From Prinia subflava (taxonomy: Eukaryota > Chordata > Aves > Passeriformes > Cisticolidae): a stretch of DNA of 64,000 nt. Below the pieces are notes generated by a model, which worked only from the letters and a program-made list of their open reading frames with translations, was not told where the DNA came from and did not search any database. The DNA lies in assembly GCF_021018805.1 (NCBI RefSeq), contig NC_086248.1, forward strand, positions 63,187,985-63,251,984. Reading direction: 5' to 3'. Positions 50,901-63,393 of the stretch are shown piece after piece (the first letter of the stretch is position 1; each line of letters opens with the position of its first letter). A program made the position numbers and the translations under genes.

Positions 50901-51790
50901 TACTACAAAGATAAATGTAATCCAGCCCACAGTATGTTTCTGTTTCACCTTTATATCAAAGTTTTATCAAAAAGCTTTTTCCACAAAAGCCTTTACAAGC
51001 TTGAAAGAACAGTGTGTATGTGAATGAACGCATGTGCATAAAAACACATCTATGCTAAATAAGGTTAGGGAAATCCTGTCAATGGTTGTACTATTATGTT
51101 AAGCATTCAGGCAGTTTCCTCATCAAATCAGTGTCATCTACACAGAAAAACTTTAGCCTGTATGCTACTAGAACTAGGCCAGTGCCCTGAAGGGCCAGGT
51201 CATGCCCTGTATTTATTCTCATCTGATGCCAGAGTGCTAAACAACTAGAGGAGCTCTTCTTCTGCCTACACACTACTGCATACCCAACACTTAACCGAGG
51301 TTAATTGTATGTTTGCCAAGGGGGCTCTAGTGGGAGCGGGAACAGAATCACTGCTGCATGGCTGGATGAGGCCAGCCCCAACCCTGGGTATCAATCCCAC
51401 ATCTTCCCAGAAAGTAAGTAAAAGAACTATGAGATGGAAAAAAGAAAGAGAGCGAGAGCATGCGTGTGCTGGCTGTTTGAATCAATTTAATATTTATGAA
51501 GATATATTGTTTTAAGCATTAACAGATGGGATTTTTCAGAAGTTATTTATAGAATTAGGTATCCATTTTCCCCTGAATTTTATTGCTGGTAGGGAGTTTA
51601 TCTTTTTTAGCCTCCTTGGAATAAGCCAACCTGCATTTTGGTCTGAAAAAGGAGACTTCATAAATTAGATGTTGCCAGTACGGCAAATTGCACCTTTATG
51701 AGGCAATTTCTGGCAGATTAGTGATGTGCATCACCACAGATTCACATTCAAGTGATTTGGACATGGCCCATAATGAATAAGGCATTCCCA
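44941..51790. other. Non-coding unique sequence
   Basis: Nearly 7 kb with no gene or interspersed repeat recognised. The open frames are short and featureless. One (TC)n run at 48084-48100 is listed separately. A CTCF-like word (CCAACAGGTGGTA, 49401-49413) is imperfect and not called. Confidence 0.6.
48084..48100. repeat. (TC)8 microsatellite
   Basis: An uninterrupted TC run seen directly, followed by CGAAG. Confidence 0.9.
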
Positions 51791-51874
51791 GCAACAGAAC
51801 ACTGATTTTGCATTATTATAAACCAGGGGTTGACAGCAGAATACCGATTTTGCATTATTATAAACTGAGGACTG
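51791..51874 (+). repeat. Two-copy 42-bp tandem duplication
   Basis: The 20-mer GATTTTGCATTATTATAAAC occurs at 51804-51823 and again 42 bp later at 51846-51865. Flanking similarity (GCAACAGAACACT versus GCAGAATACC, and CAGGGGTTGA versus TGAGGACTGA) extends the copies to about 42 bp each. The cores are identical but the flanks have diverged, which may mean the core is under constraint. Confidence 0.85.
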
Positions 51875-54800
51875 AAAGTTAGTGCTGCCTGGCAAGTGTT
51901 CAGCAATCATTTGTTGGCAGTCTCAGTTAAAAGGCCAAGGACTGGGAGAGCAGGGAATCTGAACATACATCTCCCTGTATGAAAGTCTCTCCAGTCAGTG
52001 TTGAGGAATACTTCAGCACCCAGAGAAGGGGCTGAGGGTTAGGCTTCCCATCATCACTCCTGCATCATGATGAACAGAATTTGAATTTTCAGAGTGGACA
52101 AACCTTCACATCCCGCAAAACTCAGGCTTTAAAATAATTACAGAGAAAATGGCAGACCTGTGATAAAAACCTGAAATGCTGACAGGATAAGCAAACAGCC
52201 ACAAGCAGGGAGCAGGGACTGATATTTTTTTCACCTCTTTCAGTTCTACTGTAGAGCTGAAAAGAATGAAGTGGCCAACAAAAATTCCACTTCTGTAATT
52301 TTCCACTATGTCTGCAGAATGGTTCTTTAAATGCCACTTGACCTTGAATGCAAAAATAATCTGTCCTTTATCTATCGTGTCTTTTCATGGCCTGGCTTAC
52401 AGCATCAAATTTACATCCTGCCTTACTGTAGAGCTTCTTGTGATAATGAATTCAAGCAAGTAAGTACCTGTGCTCCAGAAATGCATTCCTCTCCACTGTA
52501 TGAAATGAGGAATGCAGATGCCTTTTGTATGTCACTTGCCATTTGACTCTGACCTATGGGCACACCTCCCTGTATTAGATCTGGCCCAGAAACCCACCCC
52601 TCCCTTCCACTCAAGGCCTGTGTGGTTTACAGGAATGCAGTACTAGAGCTTTTGAAAACTGAAAACCTCAAGTCATTCTTACGCAATAACACACATTTCT
52701 CCATTATGGGTCTGTGGAAAACAACACTGCCCTTCTACATCCCCACCAGCAGTAGTTTAAAGGAAAATGCCCCAGAAGAGTGGAGACCACTGCAATTCTT
52801 TTGCCCTTTTCCAAAAGGCCTCTCAAGTATCATGTAGAGTGCACTGACTCTCCCTGTTGAGCACTGAGTTGTGCAAAACTGATGATGGCAACCATCCTAT
52901 GTCCTCTCAGCAGCACTGAGACTACATAGACTACAACCAACACTGCTAGGCAGCAGAAGCCATTGGGCTTTTTCTGTGCAGGAGCTGCTACTCTGGGATT
53001 CTTTTTTGTCGAGTCATGAAGGCAGGAGAAACAAATGTCCTCAACATCTACAAGGGGACACCAAACTGCAGATCAGAAGAATCTCTGATTAGACACTCTC
53101 CAGCTGATGCTGGATCAGTGTCAGCAGAAAGAGCAGAGAGCTGCACTATGTCCAACGTGCAGAATGGAGACAAATATATCCGAGAAATTGCAGCTCACCA
53201 AGGGAGAAAAACTGATGAATTCCACTCTCTTACTTTGGTCTCAGGACCTGGTAAAGATATCAAGACATTAGAGACACATCCCTGTTGTGCCTCTGAATGG
53301 ACTTCTGGATGGAATCTTTGGTAAGGAAACTGCTGCCAGGGCAATCCAAATTCATATGGCCAAGAACCATTTTATTGCAGTCCAACCATTAAGCTTCACA
53401 TCCCCTTGTACAGACCTATCCTCAGTTTGGTCTCATCTTCAAGCCAAAAGTTTATTTATGCTTTATCAAAGCCACCTTTTTAAGCAGGTATTTACCTTCA
53501 TCTACTGTGCCATGAAGTATGTCTGGGCATGACATTCTAAGTGCCCCAATGAACTGGCACTCTTCTGGCCAATGTAAAGCTCAAGGCAATTTCTTGTAAT
53601 GCCTTCACTGACCTGGAAAGTATCAGATATAGGTCACTGTAGATTAGTATTGCACTGAGTCATTCCACATGTTTTTAATGAAAAAGTTCTCAGCTAGACC
53701 CAGCACCTGGACACTTTCAGGTTAGTCTGTTTTCTGCTAGATAGGAATGTGTCTTAAATAATACTACCAAGTTGTCAAGTGAGGGGAAGAAAAGCACAAA
53801 CATTTGAAATGTACACACTGTCACTGCATAGAAAAGAAACATCTCTCTAACTTTGGAATCTGTTGGACACTTAATTGGTTTCATCAAATAGATGATTCTG
53901 CCCCTGGAAAGTGATGGTATTTCTGAATCTGGTTGATCTAACCATGATACAAAGTGCCAAAGAAATCCATTACTACTCCTGTGACTGTATTTCCTCCAGG
54001 CAGCTCAAAACTTCCTGCAGCAGTAGAAAGAGGCTGTTGATCTCACTCACCCACCAACCCAGTGCCTTCAAAAAAGCCAAGTAGGAACATCACAGATACA
54101 ATGTCCTCCATGGAGGGATCCTGTTAATCCAACACAGAGTTGACAGCTTAAAAATTCTAGGGACCTTTCCCCTAAACGTTTTCAAGGGCTGATATAAAAT
54201 GTGAAAGGAATTATTAAAATGTTCTAAACCTTTTTGCACACAGTCACCTGTGCTGGGAGTGATAAGTGAGGGAGTTTGCAGTGTGATGCCTGCAGGTTGA
54301 AAAACCTGGCAATGCCTCATGAGAGTCCTTCCCCTCCCCAGTAAAGTTCCTCTTGACTGCCAAGCCTACACACAGAGCACAGGAGGTATTAAGGACAAGT
54401 ACAGGTTAGACAGATCTATAAAAGTGTTCTTAATCCTTGACACACGGAGCAGCCAGTGCAACACTAAAAAAAGGACACACCTTTGGCTTTTCTCAGATCA
54501 CCCATCCCCAGCTGTTGCCCTGTAGCTGTAGCTACACACCAATAGCTGTTTATCACCTGGCAGAAGGCATGAAAGCTGATGCAGTAACCCCACAGCAGGT
54601 GAGTTGGTCCAGTGTTTTCTTGGCTCCCTGGCAATTGGGTGTGGTTAAAGTTCCCACACTGACTACTGAAAACTGTATCTCCTGCTGAGGATCAAAGCAC
54701 TGAAGGATCTGCCCTTCTCCAAAACAACAAAATTAGAGTTTCTTTGAGTCGTAGTCTTCTTCCTTTAAAGCCCAGCTGGGAAACCTGGGCACTGAAACTG

Positions 54801-57800
54801 CAAAAAAAGCAAGAACCAAGAAAAACAGCTAGGTGATAATGAGAGTTATGATATCCTGTAGAAAGAAATATATTTGCAGGACTGGGCCAAAAGAATAGCT
54901 TGGAAAAACTCTAGGGAGCAGAGAAAGGGAAATGGAGGTGAAGGTGAAGGCAAGAGTGTGTTAGTAATTAGATTAGAACAATAAGTCTAACTATCATTTA
55001 TTTGCTTTTACTTGGTGTTTCAGTTCACATGAGGTTAAGAACATGTAGGAACAGCAGCTGTGGCATCATTTTCAAGACTATCCCTGGGAAGCTGCCCAAA
55101 ACACATATGGCTAAGCAATGTTAGGGGACACAAAAGCATCATACTTCCACAAGGTCCTGATTTTTTGCAATCATAAAACAGACCCTGCATTTCTCAGGTA
55201 GCTTGGGGCTAATTCCAGACTCCTGGCATTCTGCTTTACAGGTATTTAGTATCTGGTTCAGCTATGCATACTATTTATTCCTTACTTCCCACTTTTTGTC
55301 TGGAGGTGACTGCAGCTCAGTCATGGGAGTTTGTGAAGCTCAGTGATTCGGTTTTTAATTCCAAAGTTTTTGCATGAAGGATTAAGTCCTGAAAGTATCC
55401 ATCCTGTGATATAGGAAAATACTGCCAAAAAGAGTCTCTAAATGATGTGATCCCTTAAACTTTAGATAGCCAATTTTACTTTTAATTTTTAGCTCTTGAA
55501 CTCTCAAAATAAGGCCCACGTTGACATTTCTACAGCCTGCCTTTCTTTATTAACCCTATTTCTCTTTCCTACACCAACTTTTCTACCCTGATGCCACATT
55601 TGTTTGGCTCTGCTGGCTCACTTAGAGAAAATCAGAGTCAGTAGTTTTAGGCACAGGGTTCACACAAGATCCAGTGCCAGGTGACTTCCAGCCACAGGGC
55701 CAAAGTCAGGAAGGTTGGGCTGGGTTACCAAGTCCTGCTGGCAGCACCCCACTGCCCACACTAGCCACCTCTAGTCTCTTGCTGGTGCTCATGCTTTTTT
55801 CCACTTCAAACAAAACAACATCTGTTATCTCAGACAGCACAAATACTGATTCTCCAGCAACCTTGTTCTTTTTGACTGAGGCAGGTGAATTCAGCTGGCA
55901 GATCAATGGGGAGTCTCTTTTGTGAGAGAAAAGGGCTGGAGGTGATAATTTTTTGATCCAACACGACAAGATGAGGACATGAGAATGAAACTGCCACTAA
56001 TAACTGTGGTGACGAAATCCAAAATTCAAATAAGCGAAAATTTTCCCTTTTCCTGGAAACAGCTACTTTATCTAAGTGCTAAAACAGTAGCTAAGTGCAC
56101 AAAGATCTTTGCATATTTGTATAAATGGCTTTTTAAATGACAATATTATGAGAAATTGAAAGCAAAAGCTTTATTATATACATCTATATTTCTATATAAC
56201 TCAGTTAGTCGGTTCCTATTAATATTTTACAGGATGTGTCTTCTGGGATTATCATATTACTTACATGTACATTCATACCCATTTAAAGATAATTGAAAGT
56301 TGTGATTAATGCAAGGGTATTTTTCTCTTTATGAAGAGGAAAATTTTTAAACACTTTAGTATCAGGATTTTATTTTTAAAAAAATTTGGGAGGATTATAT
56401 TAGAAGACTAGTTTCCAAAAAAAAAATTCTGCAAGGTGTAACAAGCTTATTCTAAACAGTTCCACTAAAGGGGCAGAAGACTAGCCCTACCCTGCTGTTT
56501 TTGTTTCTTATAAAACATTGCAAGTACTTCTGGATATCACAGAGAAGCATTAATAGCTTCTGTCAAGCCTAAATTTTGTCACCATCCCTGCCATTTTCCA
56601 GTAGCAGGAAGCTGTGGACTTAAATGTTAGAGATACTCTGGTTTTCAAGAATAAACATTTCTCCTCAAACCCTTTACAAAAATGTTATATAAAGTTCTGC
56701 CTTCCCATGCAGTGACAGAATATCCTTCCAGACCCACAACAGTCTCCAGGAGATCCTTCCCACATGTATTTTACTCCTGTAAATTCTGGGCTAGGAGGAC
56801 CTTGCATACATCTCTGAAGTTCCTGTGCTAAGAAATCCTACCAGCTGCAGAATTAGTAGATGTAAAGAATGTTTGTAGACATGGAGCTTACGTCCTAAGA
56901 TGCAAAATCTTGATTTGACTGGAAGATCTACATTTAAAAATAACACCTACCTACAACCAAGGCTGAGTGGCTATATGGATAAATGATATCTGAGAGCACA
57001 ACAGATTCCTGTATTAGAGGAGGAGGAGGAGTATTTTCAGGACCTGCAATTTAGCCAATACCACTGCCTGCTACTGTTTCCCAATTAGCCAAAAGAGGGG
57101 GCTAGTTCATTCCTTTTTTCCACGATTAAAAAAAAAAAAAGTTACTGCTTGCTGACCTTGGGTTACTGGAATATTTCTGACATAAAATGAGCTGGAATCT
57201 TCTCTGGTGGCACCTTTATTACCAGCAGATTGACTCACAGTGAGGACCTTTGCTTTCCATTTTGTTCACGACACTTCCACCTGCATGACTGCGCTTCATA
57301 ATAAAAGGCCTCCACCTAACCACAGTACCCCACATCTCTGCTAGACCATTTAATGGCACCAAATTTGTTGGATGGTGCATCTTCAGCAATGGGAATGTGC
57401 ATTATGCTGTTCTTTGCCTACAGCCCAGCAGAGAACCGGGAGCAGAAAAGTTGTTACGCAAGTTTCAACATTAAACATCTTTGACTTATTGCTGTGATTA
57501 CACTAATTGCTCATCTTCCTAGTGGGAGGTTGCAGGAAGCTGTTTTGAAGTAATCAAGCTGAGATGCAGTCTTCTATTTATAAGAGGCCTAGAAATCTTA
57601 CTCTCCCAAAAAGAGCATCTAATTGAATCTCTAAAAAAGAGCAGAGACGATTTCTCTTTCTCTTCCTTGGAATCTCACACAAGAGTTTGTGACTTCATTC
57701 TTCCTCACTGCGAATGTCTATGAGTGATGTTGCCTGACAGTACTATAGGCAGTGCTTGCTCTCCCCTTTTCCCAGGCTTTGATGGCACAGGAAAACCTCT

Positions 57801-60800
57801 GCACCTTTGTAAGAACTCCAGGATCACCTAACAGATCTACATGGTGCCACGTATCACCCATCTCCTAGGTACAAAAATAAAGTTTTGTATTTACATTGAG
57901 GGTTTTTGGCCCAAAGCAGTTTAACGTTGTGACAAACGTGTACGGCACTGGTTAAAAAGAGTAGGTCCTGGCTGCTGTACAATCACAGCCCCAAGGAAGC
58001 TCTCCCCCTCAACTGATGGGAAAGGGTAACTTGGGTCAAGAACACTTTGATCTATGCTGATCACAATAAAGACCACTGAACATTTTTTCTCACGCAAGAC
58101 CTTTCATAGAAAAAAAAAAATTTAAAAAGAGGCCAAAAGTCTTTTATTTACCTCAGGCAGAAGGCAGAGTTCAACACCTGCAGGATTTTAAGGAATATTT
58201 CTAACGGAACTATTGAGAACCTTTGTGTGATAAAGCCAGGGTAGCCTTCCTCAGATCAAGATCATCTGGCTGAGATGAGGTTAAATTTCATCAGATTACT
58301 GGCAGGACTTTGCTATTGTAGATAATGTTGTTCTGTTTGGGTTTTTTTCCGAGTTTATGACTACAGTTTCTTGGTAAAACTGGGCTCGTATTCTTAATAA
58401 GTTGTTCCAGGAAAGTCAAAACTACTTGATAGCAAAGGTTATGTTTTGCCCAATGCTTTCAACCAAAGAAAAAGAAAGTGGAAAATCTAAGTGAACTGTT
58501 CTGACATTTCTGAAGCACTTCATTTACAGGCACATGCAGTAAACACAAAGGAAATAAAGAGCTAAATCCACGCTGGTACTGAGGAAAGCAGCAGAAGTGA
58601 TTTTTTTTCACAGTAGATTCACTAGTAGGGATTTTACAGAGGCTGAACAAAACTCAGGTTAAAATCCCTCCTCAGCACAAGGGGATTTGAAGGCATGTGT
58701 TTCATCTCCCAAGGAAATATCTTACTCACCGACTGTTCTGTAAGGTACCCTGGTGTGGAGAAAATGCAAGAAAGACAAGATGCCTCTTCAGTCTATATTT
58801 GCCTTGAATATGAATATGGATTTATAGGAGGGGCTTTAAATGTAAATTAAGATGGCTTAAGGACTTGGTTCTTTAAATTCTATCTAAGAGCTTTTTTACC
58901 TGAACTCTGGCATTTCTGGATGTAGCCCCATCTCACCGAATGTCTCCCAAAAATTGTACAACATCAACAGGACTGTGGATAAAAACATCCCCCAGACTAG
59001 CATGTGTGTCAAGGCACTTTCCTGGCAGATGAGGTCTCACTTCAAATCACCTTTGGCAAAAGGATCTCAGCTGAGGTCTCTTACACGGTGTAGGAATGCC
59101 CCACAGCTGAACTTTTCAGGGAGGGGGATTGATGCCTGTGTAAGGCCTATTTTTAGATATCCACAGATACCGGATGCTGAGACACAAGAAAAGAGGGGTT
59201 CAGAGAGCAGAACTTAGCATGGGAAACTGGCAGGATTAGGGACTACCATTTGATTGTTTTATTAGACAGACTCATAGGAGTCAGAGGCCAGGGAGAAAAG
59301 ATTGCTCTTGAAATGGGATTTGAAGACAGTCAGGAGGTCACCGAAGCGAACAGCAGGGTATCTGTTACAGAAGCTGATATTCACGGGAGAAGGACCAGGA
59401 GAAAAAGATTCAAAATTAAAAACCCTCATCTCCCTCTATACATCATCACAAATCAATACAAAACAAGTAATTCACAGAAAGAGGCAATTATGTGTGTTTG
59501 TTTGCAAGCCCTGATGGATCTATTGGCTGGAATGCCTATTGTTCCTATCCTTGACATGACACACACAGCACAGGTACCATGATGTATATAAACCATGAAA
59601 AACTCCAGTGTGTTTCATTACCATGAGAAATGAAGGGACAGGCTGCTTTTGACAGCCAGTGATGCTATTAGCTAGCCTTTTGCGTCGGTAGCTGAAGAAA
59701 ATTCAGTCAACATATTTTAACCTTCTGAGCAATCCCAGCACACTGTGATCTTACCAAAGCAGCTGATAACAACAGAAGTACAAGCTCTGCGTCAGACAAA
59801 CAGCAGCTGGGGGAAGGGAGCTCTGCTCTCATTCCTCCCCCACACCAGCCCAGCTTGTAGATCAAGCTTGTCATCCCTTTCAAGGCAAAAGGCATTGACA
59901 ACATCTTTCTTCCTCAAATAACAGAGAAGGAAGGGAGCTTACCACTGCACTGGATTACAGAGTGGTGAAAATACACTAAAGCACTGGACGGCTGTGGGAG
60001 AGCACAGGGAGGACAGCCCAAACCTACCTGATGCTGGAACTCCAGCATAGACCTTGCATTATAAACTGAATTAGGCTCTGCTCCAAGACAAATCGTGAAC
60101 TCTGCTGACTTAATTTCAGCTCTTCTCTGCAGCAGCCTTTCATTAGCAGTTGTAAAGGTTCCTTCTGAGCTCTTTCCTTACTTTGAAACCCAAGTGGTCT
60201 CCGATTTCAATTGTGCACTGTGATGAAAGTAGGCTGTCTGGGAGGAAAAGGGGGGTAAACTGGCCAGCCCTTCGAGTTCAGTCTGGGACTCACATATGTA
60301 GGAGTGCAGGAATTCCTCAGCTTCGCATTTGGAAATGGGCCCGGGTCGGAAAGTAAAAATAGAAAAGTGTGTATGCGATTCTAAGAAGCTCAGCTGCAAG
60401 GAAGGGGGAAAAAAGTTTCCTGTAGACCTTGATTCAAACTTTTTCAGAAGTTTCAAGGACAAAGATGAAGCAGCTCCAGGGCTCCATTTCATTTTGAAAG
60501 TTGTAATTCATTTTCCTGCACAGTGGAAAACTATTCCAAACCAAATTAAACTTTTTTCTTTTACTCTTGTTTTATAATATACTTTAATAAGAAAATCAAA
60601 CACTTAGGCAAAATATCCATATATAGTTTACATGGTTGTTTTATGTCAGAATCACATTTTATCTGTTACCTTTTCAACACAAGAAAATGAGGAAATATCT
60701 GGTAAATGAAGAGAATTAACAATAGATAACACTGTTTCTTTAAGCGCTAGCCTTGGCAAAGAGCAGCTGTATCATTTCCCTCAGGGAATACAGTTCTGCT

Positions 60801-61139
60801 TCCTTGCTCAGATCCCAGAATGGGTGAAACAGGTTTGCATGAGTACATGTGCATGAGCTTAGATGCAGAAATTATCTATATATGTAAAGCTCGTGCAAAT
60901 TCCCTGTAAAGACCCTCCACCTTGAGAGGGTAAGTACAGAGGAAACCAAGGAGTAGCAACATGGGATTAAAATATCCATCTCTTGATCCTGTCTGCTTGG
61001 TGATGGGTTGTGAAGGGCTTAGCCAGCAATACCTGGCTGTACACATAACTCTGCGTGTGTGTATGCCAATACAGCTACACACAAAGGAGGCAGCTGGAGA
61101 CACAAAGGCCAGGACAGCACTGCATACTTTTTTGGGGTG
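51875..61139. other. Non-coding unique sequence, slightly higher GC
   Basis: No confident gene recognised over about 9 kb. The open frames at 53016-53324 (+, 102 codons, ATG start), 59250-59582 (+, 110 codons) and 60178-60492 (minus, 104 codons) have no recognisable domain and no clear splice context. A short GAGGAGGAGGAG run lies at 57019-57031. CpG is locally enriched around 60199-60378. Confidence 0.55.
60195..60380. promoter_or_regulatory. Small CpG-enriched patch, possible regulatory element
   Basis: Six CpG dinucleotides fall between about 60199 and 60376, including a CCCGGGTCGG block near 60340, in a window where CpG is otherwise rare. It is far too small and too poor in CpG for a CpG island. 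It could be an enhancer-like or minor promoter element, or a patch that has escaped methylation decay. No TATA box or exon was identified next to it. Confidence 0.2.
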
Positions 61140-61161
61140 TTTTTTTTTTTTTTTTTTTTTT
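61140..61161 (+). repeat. T22 homopolymer
   Basis: An uninterrupted T run after CTTTTTTGGGGTG. Seen directly. It produces spurious poly-Phe and poly-Lys frames. Confidence 0.9.
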
Positions 61162-61291
61162 GCTTCCCAGTAAATAGCCTGGCTCTATTGCTGTTGCCAA
61201 AGAAAGAAGTACTAAATGCCCTGCTGCTCCTTCTTTCCCATTTCACTATGAAACTGGACTTTTAAACTTTTCCCTGCCACTCCTTGTCCCT

Positions 61292-61341
61292 GGGCATGTC
61301 CTTACTCCTCCCATGACAGAGCATGCCAGGGCATGCCCTGG
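61292..61341. promoter_or_regulatory. p53-family response-element-like cluster
   Basis: Three decamers fit the p53 half-site RRRCWWGYYY: GGGCATGTCC at 61292-61301 (exact), GAGCATGCCA at 61319-61328 (one mismatch, last base) and GGGCATGCCC at 61329-61338 (exact). The last two are adjacent with no spacer, so they make a full 20-bp element with one mismatch. CCAGGGCATGCCCTGG (61326-61341) is also a perfect 16-bp palindrome. p53, p63 and p73 bind such paired decamers as tetramers, and spacer-free pairs bind best. Binding in the cell is inferred from sequence only, and no target promoter is visible nearby. Confidence 0.5.
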
Positions 61342-63366
61342 AATACCACCTTGGGTAGGGTAACTTAATTTTGCCCACCAAAAGCAATCTCGAGGTGGTT
61401 TGTCCCTTCAGTTTCTGGGGCTTCTCTACACCAGAGCCCCCAGGCTGGCATGACCTCTCCCACAGCATGGGACCAGCATGGGGACAGGGTAACTGCAGGT
61501 GAGAGGGATGCAGAAGATCCCTTTGCCAGGCTCCTTCCCATCACTGGAAAAATCTACAGCATCACTGGACAGCCAAGGAAACTCTGGGCTTTGCCTAGGA
61601 CCTACTAGACCAAATAGGATAAGGTCATCTTCCTGGACCTTTTCTTATTAGCTGTATTTTTATATCAACACAAATGAGGAGGAAACACAACTGCAGAACC
61701 CCAGAGGAAGGATACATGCGTGGGAAAATGCATGCACTTTCAAAAAAAGTTAACAGCACTGTCAATTCATTGATGTCCATTTTGATCCAAGATTCCATTC
61801 TGATCTTATTTCACAGTTTTTTGGGGAGCGAGAGGAGTAACAGTAATAAACTAATTTTACATGAAACAAGAGCACTCAAAATTTCAAACAGATCACACAT
61901 GAAACAGCAGAAATGTACGAGCAGCTTCTCAGCAGTTCTACTTGCAGAATCAGAGCAGATTATTGGTTAAATGAATAAATAAAAATACCAGTAATTTTAT
62001 TGAATTATATTGTTCAGTTTCAGTTTTATCTCCCAATTGAAACAGTCCAGTGATTAACATGTTATTGTAAATTTGTGTATTGTGTTTGTGATTAAGCTGT
62101 TTTGGAATGACCATTTCCAATATTTATTTACTCTCCAATATAAGAATCATAATAATCCCAAAATATTAATAGTGACAGTTTCCACAATTCCTCACATCCT
62201 TGAATGTTCTTACAAAGTAGTTCATGGCTTTCAGACTCCCCAGAACAGTTTCCAACCTTGATCACCTCAAAGCCACAGGCTAAATGGCATACAATGAAAA
62301 TCTGTGAAGAACAAACTGCCTGTGAATTCTCTTGATTTGGGAAGGAGCCCACAGATCAAAAGTCATTAATCTCCTCTTTTACCATACAGTAAGGCAAGAT
62401 CTGCAAAGCTCATCTTTCAGCATTCAATCAGCAGGAAGATGGGCAATGTGGTCCTTTCTCATCACTTTCAGAGTGGTCCACGAAACCAAGTCCTTTCATT
62501 TGAGGGTATGGCTGGATGGTAAATCTCTTTGTCTGATAATCTACTCTTGAAAGTTTCACCATTTCAAGCACTGCTGAGGGTTGTGCTGCTAAAGTCATGC
62601 AGGTGCTGGAGGTATCCCTGAACATCCCCATCACTATCAGGTCTATGTCCTAGAGAAGCAGCATGGCCATTGTCTTGCCGTTGGTTTTGAAATTGCTTAT
62701 TAATTCCAAACAGAAACTCAAAACTAGATCTCTTCAATTCTAGTGGAGAATTTTCTAGCTATGTAGCCAAAGTTTTCTAATCACTCTGTCATTATTTTAT
62801 TAATTTAGAAGTCTCAAGCTGGCACTAGTTCACTCCCTTCCCTCATCTGTGCCGCAACAAAAAAGACAGAGTTTAAATTTGCACAAGCATTTAGGGTTGC
62901 TGAGTCACAGTTACTGAGCTCTAGTTTGGTTTTGTTGCTTTCAAACATATTTTACTGTTTGTTATGAAATGGATATTGATCTGCTGTGAGGCTAAATGGG
63001 GAAGGACAGCCTTAATTTTACTGATGAGCAACTTTGGTAATTTGGGGGCAAAAAGAACAAAATATTTCAGCTGCAAAAAATGAATATACATGCTGTAAGG
63101 AGAAATTACTCAAATACTGAGTATGTATAGGGCAGGTGATAGTAAAAGCCAAAAGGGTCACTGCGACAGAGCTTCTAAAGTGAAATAATATTTATACACT
63201 GCAAACAGATTTATACTGCTGAGAAAATTTGACTGCTTTTGGGAGTAAAGCTTGGAAATGTGTTCCTATCCAGGCAGCACAGCAGACAAACAAACACTTT
63301 GCTGTCAAATAAAATGAAATATAAAACAATATAGAAGGGCTCAAATGGGAAAGTGAGAGGTGGCTA
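61342..63366. other. Non-coding unique sequence
   Basis: No gene or interspersed repeat recognised. The open frames at 61674-61970 (+) and 62332-62550 (+) are short and featureless. Confidence 0.6.
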
Positions 63367-63393
63367 TTCTCAAACAAGCCCCTTGTTTGAGAA
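63367..63393. repeat. 12-bp perfect hairpin, 3-nt loop
   Basis: TTCTCAAACAAG (63367-63378) is exactly complementary in reverse to CTTGTTTGAGAA (63382-63393) around CCC. The stem is too short for a microRNA precursor and no T run follows that would suggest an RNA polymerase III terminator. It may have arisen by template switching. Seen directly; no function assigned. Confidence 0.85.

Noticed and set aside
59250..59582. 110-codon plus-strand frame as a gene
   Set aside because: It starts with ATT rather than a clear ATG, overlaps another open frame on the same strand, and shows no recognisable domain or splice context.
61019..61265. Overlapping frames across the T22 run
   Set aside because: They depend on the homopolymer and overlap on both strands without any family signature.
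63367..63393. microRNA precursor
   Set aside because: A 12-bp stem with a 3-nt loop is far shorter than a pre-miRNA.
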